Assembly: GCA_028707015.1 (NCBI GenBank)
Contig: JAQTVP010000010.1
Location: forward strand, 1 to 17,403
Length of the DNA stretch: 17,403 bases
Direction of reading: 5' to 3'
DNA from: Dehalococcoidales bacterium
GTDB lineage: Bacteria; Chloroflexota; Dehalococcoidia; Dehalococcoidales; JAQTVP01
Shown here: piece by piece, positions 14,249 through 17,403 of the stretch
Numbering within the stretch: position 1 is the stretch's first letter
Layout: each line of letters starts with the position of its first letter
The notes under the pieces: generated by a model
Databases searched by the model: none
What the model was told of the DNA's origin: nothing
Seen by the model: the letters and a program-made list of their open reading frames with translations, nothing else
Translations under genes and position numbers: made by a program

Positions 14249-16180
14249 ATGACAGAGGAAATATCAACCTCAACTGAACAATCAGCTAATAACTATACCG
14301 CTAAAGATATCCACGTGCTGGGAGGACGGGAAGCAGTTCGCCGCCGGCCAGGTATGTATATTGGCAGTACCGACCAGCGTGGATTACACCATCTGGTTTA
14401 TGAAATCGCCTACAACAGTATCGATGAAGCAATGGCTGGCTACTGTGATAAAATTACAATAACCATCCAGAAAGATGGCGCTGTTTGTGTCGAGGACAAT
14501 GGGAGAGGTATTCCGGTAGAGATTCACCCGGCTACCAATTTGACAGCTCTGGAAACAGTAATGACCACACTTCATGCAGGAGCAAAATTTGGTGGCCGTA
14601 CCTACCAGGTATCCGGCGGCTTGCACGGCGTAGGCTCTTCGGTTGTCAACGCTCTTTCAACCTGGCTTAGAGTTCAAGTTAAACGTGACGGCAAAATACA
14701 TCAGCAAGAATATAATAAAGGCATACCCTTAGAGCCGGTTAAAGTAGTCGGTGACACTAATGATACAGGCACTACTATCTCTTTCATCGCTGATGAAGAG
14801 ATCTTCGGTCCGATAAAATATGATTTTAACATTTTATGCGAACGTGTAAGAGAGATGGCCTACCTGAACAAGGGAATCGAAATATGCTTTAAGGATAACA
14901 TAAGCGATACCGAAAAGACCTTTTATTTTGAGGGTGGAATTACCGGTTTCGTTAGCCACCTGAACCGCAACCGGGTAGTACGCCATCGTCAGCCTATTTA
15001 TATCTATAAAACAACGGATAGTACCATTGTCGAAGTCGCACTCCAGTATAATGAAAGTTATTCTGAATCTACATTCAGCTTCGCTAACTGCGTTAATACC
15101 ATGGATGGAGGCTCCCATCTTACCGGCTTCCGTACAGCGCTGACTCGTGCTTTTAATGATTATGCCCATAAAAATAAACTCCTCAAGGAGGACGAGCCTA
15201 ACCTGACCGGTGAGGACGTTAGAGAAGGGCTCTCCGCCATTATTAGCGTTAAGCTTGCTGAGCCACAATTTGAGGGACAAACTAAAGGCAAGCTAGGTAA
15301 CCAAGAAATTAAAGGTATCGTAGAAAGCATCGTAAATGAGGGGCTAACCCTCTATCTGGAGGAACATCCTGATGATGCTAAAAGAATTCTGGATAAGTGC
15401 ATAACTGCCGCTAAGGGCAGGGAAGCGGCCAGAAAAGCCCGCGATTTAATTATCCGAAAAAATAGTCTTGATACAAGCACATTACCTGGTAAACTAGCTG
15501 ACTGCTCAGAAAAAGATCCTTCTCATTGTGAAATATACTTGGTGGAGGGTGATTCAGCCGGTGGCTCAGCTAAACAAGGGCGTAACCGCCGTTTCCAAGC
15601 TATACTGCCCCTGCGAGGCAAAATCCTAAATGTAGAAAAAGCCCCACTGGATAAAATGCTAGCTCACGAAGAAATACGTACCATCATTACTGCTCTGGGA
15701 ACCAATATAGACGATGATTTAGACCTATTAAAGCTACGCTATCACCGGGTTATACTGATGACTGATGCTGATGTTGACGGTGCTCACATCCGTACATTAC
15801 TGCTTACCTTTTTCTTCCGCCACATGGTAGATTTAATTAACCACGGACACCTTTTCATCGCCCAGCCACCCCTTTATCGCATAAAAGCAAGCAGATCTCA
15901 GCACTGGGTTTACTCTGAACAGGAAAAAGACGAGGTGCTACGTGACCTCAAAGGATCTAAAAAAGTTGGGATTCAGCGTTATAAAGGTCTGGGAGAAATG
16001 AGTGCCGAGCAATTATGGGAAACCACTATGAACCCGGCAACCCGTACCTTATTAAGGGTAGATCTAGATGATGCAGCCAGAACTGACCTCACCTTTAATA
16101 CTCTTATGGGAGGGGAAGTCCCTCCTCGTAAAGCCTTTATCCAAGCTCATGCCAAAAACGTACGAAATCTGGATATTTAG
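14249..16180 (+). CDS. gyrB: DNA gyrase subunit B
   Basis: ATPase half of gyrase, which with GyrA puts negative supercoils into DNA. The 643 residues match the compact GyrB without the large insertion of the E. coli type. ATP-binding GHKL part: catalytic E52, N56, D83 in VEDNGRGIP, GGLHGVGSSVVNALS (123-137), and the transducer lysine K346 in QTKGKLGN. TOPRIM part: EGDSAGGSAKQGRNRR (433-448) with E433, and TDADVDGAHIRTLL (505-518) with D506, D508 and D510. C-terminal QRYKGLGEM (576-584) is present. The helix normally written EVVDN is EIAYN here, with tyrosine in place of the usual aspartate. ATG start with AAGGA six bases upstream. It has its own promoter and a terminator at its end; gyrA is not in the window. 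ParE is the alternative, but the length and motifs are equally good and GyrB is the usual call. Confidence 0.94.
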   Translation: MTEEISTSTEQSANNYTAKDIHVLGGREAVRRRPGMYIGSTDQRGLHHLVYEIAYNSIDEAMAGYCDKITITIQKDGAVCVEDNGRGIPVEIHPATNLTALETVMTTLHAGAKFGGRTYQVSGGLHGVGSSVVNALSTWLRVQVKRDGKIHQQEYNKGIPLEPVKVVGDTNDTGTTISFIADEEIFGPIKYDFNILCERVREMAYLNKGIEICFKDNISDTEKTFYFEGGITGFVSHLNRNRVVRHRQPIYIYKTTDSTIVEVALQYNESYSESTFSFANCVNTMDGGSHLTGFRTALTRAFNDYAHKNKLLKEDEPNLTGEDVREGLSAIISVKLAEPQFEGQTKGKLGNQEIKGIVESIVNEGLTLYLEEHPDDAKRILDKCITAAKGREAARKARDLIIRKNSLDTSTLPGKLADCSEKDPSHCEIYLVEGDSAGGSAKQGRNRRFQAILPLRGKILNVEKAPLDKMLAHEEIRTIITALGTNIDDDLDLLKLRYHRVILMTDADVDGAHIRTLLLTFFFRHMVDLINHGHLFIAQPPLYRIKASRSQHWVYSEQEKDEVLRDLKGSKKVGIQRYKGLGEMSAEQLWETTMNPATRTLLRVDLDDAARTDLTFNTLMGGEVPPRKAFIQAHAKNVRNLDI

Positions 16181-16222
16181 GCATAACAGTGAACCTCTTA
16201 TGTTATGCCTTTAACTTTTTTA
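16180..16222 (+). terminator. Rho-independent terminator after gyrB
   Basis: A perfect 9-bp stem, GGCATAACA (16180-16188) with TGTTATGCC (16201-16209), around a 12-base loop, is followed by TTTAACTTTTTT on the plus strand. The stem begins at the last base of the gyrB stop codon and its right arm covers the end of the convergent flavoprotein gene. On the minus strand the T-run is weak, so it mainly serves gyrB. Confidence 0.75.
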
Positions 16223-16766
16223 CCATAAGTGCAATATTTTTGCCAAAATTCCAGACGGTTCTGAGTCCTTCTTCATCCTCTTCAACATCTCCCTTCTCAC
16301 GGCCAAAGGCAATGTTCCAATATGTTGAACCAGGCATATAGAAGCCCAGAACATGATACCAGTACATAATTTGGGCAAAAGTAAAATTCTGTCCCGCCCG
16401 GCGAGCCACCACCAATGGACCACCCACCTTGCCAGCAAGCACCCTTTTAGGCAAAGCAATGTAACCAGCCCGGTCCATAAAAGCCTTTAGTTGCGCTGTA
16501 ACCGAACCAAAATATACCGGCGAAGCCAGTATAACAGCTTCAGCTTCTTTCATTTTAGTATATATAGGAAACAGGTCATCATTTATCGGACAGCGCTCTT
16601 CCTGACGGCAGACCATACAGGCATTACAGGGATGAATGTCTAATCCGGCTAAACGTATAATTTCCGTTTCTAATCCTTCAGATTCTATTGCTTTTAAAGT
16701 ATGCCTACTTAGAATTTCTGTATTGCCTCCCTCTCTAGGACTACCGATTATAGCAACAGCTTTCAA
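16203..16766 (-). CDS. Iron-sulfur flavoprotein (NADPH-dependent FMN reductase fold)
   Basis: A 187-residue flavodoxin-like electron carrier or reductase typical of anaerobes. GSPREGGNTEIL (8-19) is the FMN phosphate loop; SPVYFGSVTAQLKAFMDRAG (82-101) is the flavin-ring-binding segment. Between them C47, C50, C53 and C59 form CX2CX2CX5C, the compact cysteine set that holds a 4Fe-4S cluster in Methanosarcina-type Isf proteins. The physiological partner is unknown. The start is TTG; its ribosome site GGGAGG lies in the last codons of nadD, and only 2 bp separate the genes, so the two are co-transcribed. A link between NAD synthesis and a flavin redox protein is suggestive but not evidence of a shared pathway. 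It converges on gyrB across the hairpin terminator. Confidence 0.9.
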   Translation of the reverse strand: MKAVAIIGSPREGGNTEILSRHTLKAIESEGLETEIIRLAGLDIHPCNACMVCRQEERCPINDDLFPIYTKMKEAEAVILASPVYFGSVTAQLKAFMDRAGYIALPKRVLAGKVGGPLVVARRAGQNFTFAQIMYWYHVLGFYMPGSTYWNIAFGREKGDVEEDEEGLRTVWNFGKNIALMVKKLKA

Positions 16767-16768
16767 GT

Positions 16769-17380
16769 TTAACCTCCCTTTAGGCTATACAGCTTATATT
16801 TTTTAATATATTCATCAACTAACACGGGTACAAGATCATTAATAGGTAGTCCCCGGGTAAGACGATCCCTAATTAATGAGGCACTAATATCTATCTCTGG
16901 TTTATCAAGCATGATCACTTTTTGTGATAGCCCTGGAATAATTGCCTCCAGAGATTGTAGGTCTGGCCGCAGATACCCTGGTCTAGGAACCACTACCAGA
17001 TGACACTGCGCAATTAACTGACCCGGATGCTTCCACTGAGGCAGTTGCGTCAAATTATCCCAGCCCAGAATAAAAAATAGCTCATCTTCCGTCTTTAATT
17101 GAGATTTAAGTTCCGCAATAGTATCAATTGTATAAGTAGGACCAGATCGCTCTATCTCCAGTGTACATAAACTGTAATCAGGTTTATCAGCAATGGCAAG
17201 GCGCACCATCTCTACCCGATGCTGTGCCGGTGAAATATTATTATTTGCCTTTAACCAAGGTTGACCTGCCGGCACAAAAAGTACCTTCGTCAGATTTAGT
17301 CTAGCCTTTACCTCTTCCACCAGCATTATATGTCCACTATGAATGGGATCAAATGTCCCTCCCATTACACCGATATTCAT
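16769..17380 (-). CDS. nadD: Nicotinate-nucleotide adenylyltransferase
   Basis: Makes nicotinate adenine dinucleotide from nicotinate mononucleotide and ATP, the next-to-last step of NAD synthesis. The 203 residues match the family. GGTFDPIHSGH (7-17) is the nucleotidyltransferase motif with H14 and H17; VPAGQPWLK (36-44) is the substrate loop; ILGWDNL (104-110) matches the usual GxDxL region; and ISASLIRDRL (165-174) is the C-terminal ISSTxxR motif with one S-to-A change at the third position. ATG start; the upstream GGTGA is a modest ribosome site. An in-frame TAG seven codons upstream rules out a longer protein. Another frame ending in TGA at 17385-17387 may be the tail of the next gene, too short to name. 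Followed by the flavoprotein gene after 2 bp. Confidence 0.94.
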   Translation of the reverse strand: MNIGVMGGTFDPIHSGHIMLVEEVKARLNLTKVLFVPAGQPWLKANNNISPAQHRVEMVRLAIADKPDYSLCTLEIERSGPTYTIDTIAELKSQLKTEDELFFILGWDNLTQLPQWKHPGQLIAQCHLVVVPRPGYLRPDLQSLEAIIPGLSQKVIMLDKPEIDISASLIRDRLTRGLPINDLVPVLVDEYIKKYKLYSLKGG

Positions 17381-17403
17381 GCCATCACCAATCCCATTCT
17401 ATA

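Noticed and set aside
14834..15280. Minus-strand open frame of 148 codons opposite gyrB
   Set aside because: Shadow of the gyrB transducer region; no ribosome site or recognisable domain.
17381..17403. Possible 3' tail of an upstream gene ending in TGA at 17385-17387 on the minus strand
   Set aside because: Only five sense codons (IEWDW) are in view. Obg proteins often end in a similar acidic-aromatic tail and can sit before nadD, but this is far too little to annotate.

Overview
The window is an 17.4-kb stretch of an ordinary, gene-dense bacterial chromosome of moderate GC. It holds 18 protein genes in short, often tightly spaced transcription units. I see no rRNA, tRNA, CRISPR array, insertion sequence or prophage gene, and no gene-free stretch longer than about 205 bp. 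The neighbourhood of gyrB, hisS, a long Rel enzyme, rpsT and lexA, together with a DUF951 protein, an iron-sulfur flavoprotein and a class II aldolase, suggests an anaerobic member of the Chloroflexota, most likely class Dehalococcoidia. That placement is from memory of gene order and protein style and was not tested. Seven of the 18 genes appear to start with TTG and none with GTG.

Layout. Positions 1-3393 (minus strand): a GIN-domain lipoprotein with its own promoter, then folC, then a MATE efflux pump that runs off the left edge and has a puzzling start. Positions 3559-5813 (plus): pyrF, a small DUF951 protein and DNA polymerase IV (dinB), closely packed. Positions 5818-6977 (minus): a two-gene accessory unit of a stand-alone PAS protein and an AT-rich HEPN (AbiU2-like) protein, with a palindrome over its likely -10 box. 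Positions 7155-8742 (plus): a branched-chain aminotransferase and a PlsY-family acyltransferase. Positions 8748-12658 (minus): relA/rel, rpsT, lexA with a clear LexA box, and a class II aldolase. Positions 12798-16180 (plus): hisS and gyrB, the latter with a recognisable promoter and a hairpin terminator. Positions 16203-17380 (minus): nadD and an iron-sulfur flavoprotein.

How the genes work together. Most are housekeeping: folate (folC), pyrimidine (pyrF), NAD (nadD), branched-chain amino acid (ilvE) and phospholipid (plsY) synthesis, translation (hisS, rpsT), DNA topology (gyrB), stringent response (rel), and DNA damage response and tolerance (lexA, dinB). LexA very likely represses itself through a GAAC-N4-GTTC operator; dinB has no such box nearby.

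The two most notable items are the PAS-HEPN unit, which looks like an acquired accessory or defence-type cassette, and the Rel enzyme, which combines a nearly intact hydrolase site (ED changed to EN) with the EFDD synthetase motif typical of synthetase-only RelA. I found no convincing wholly new multi-gene system; the PAS-HEPN pair is the best candidate.
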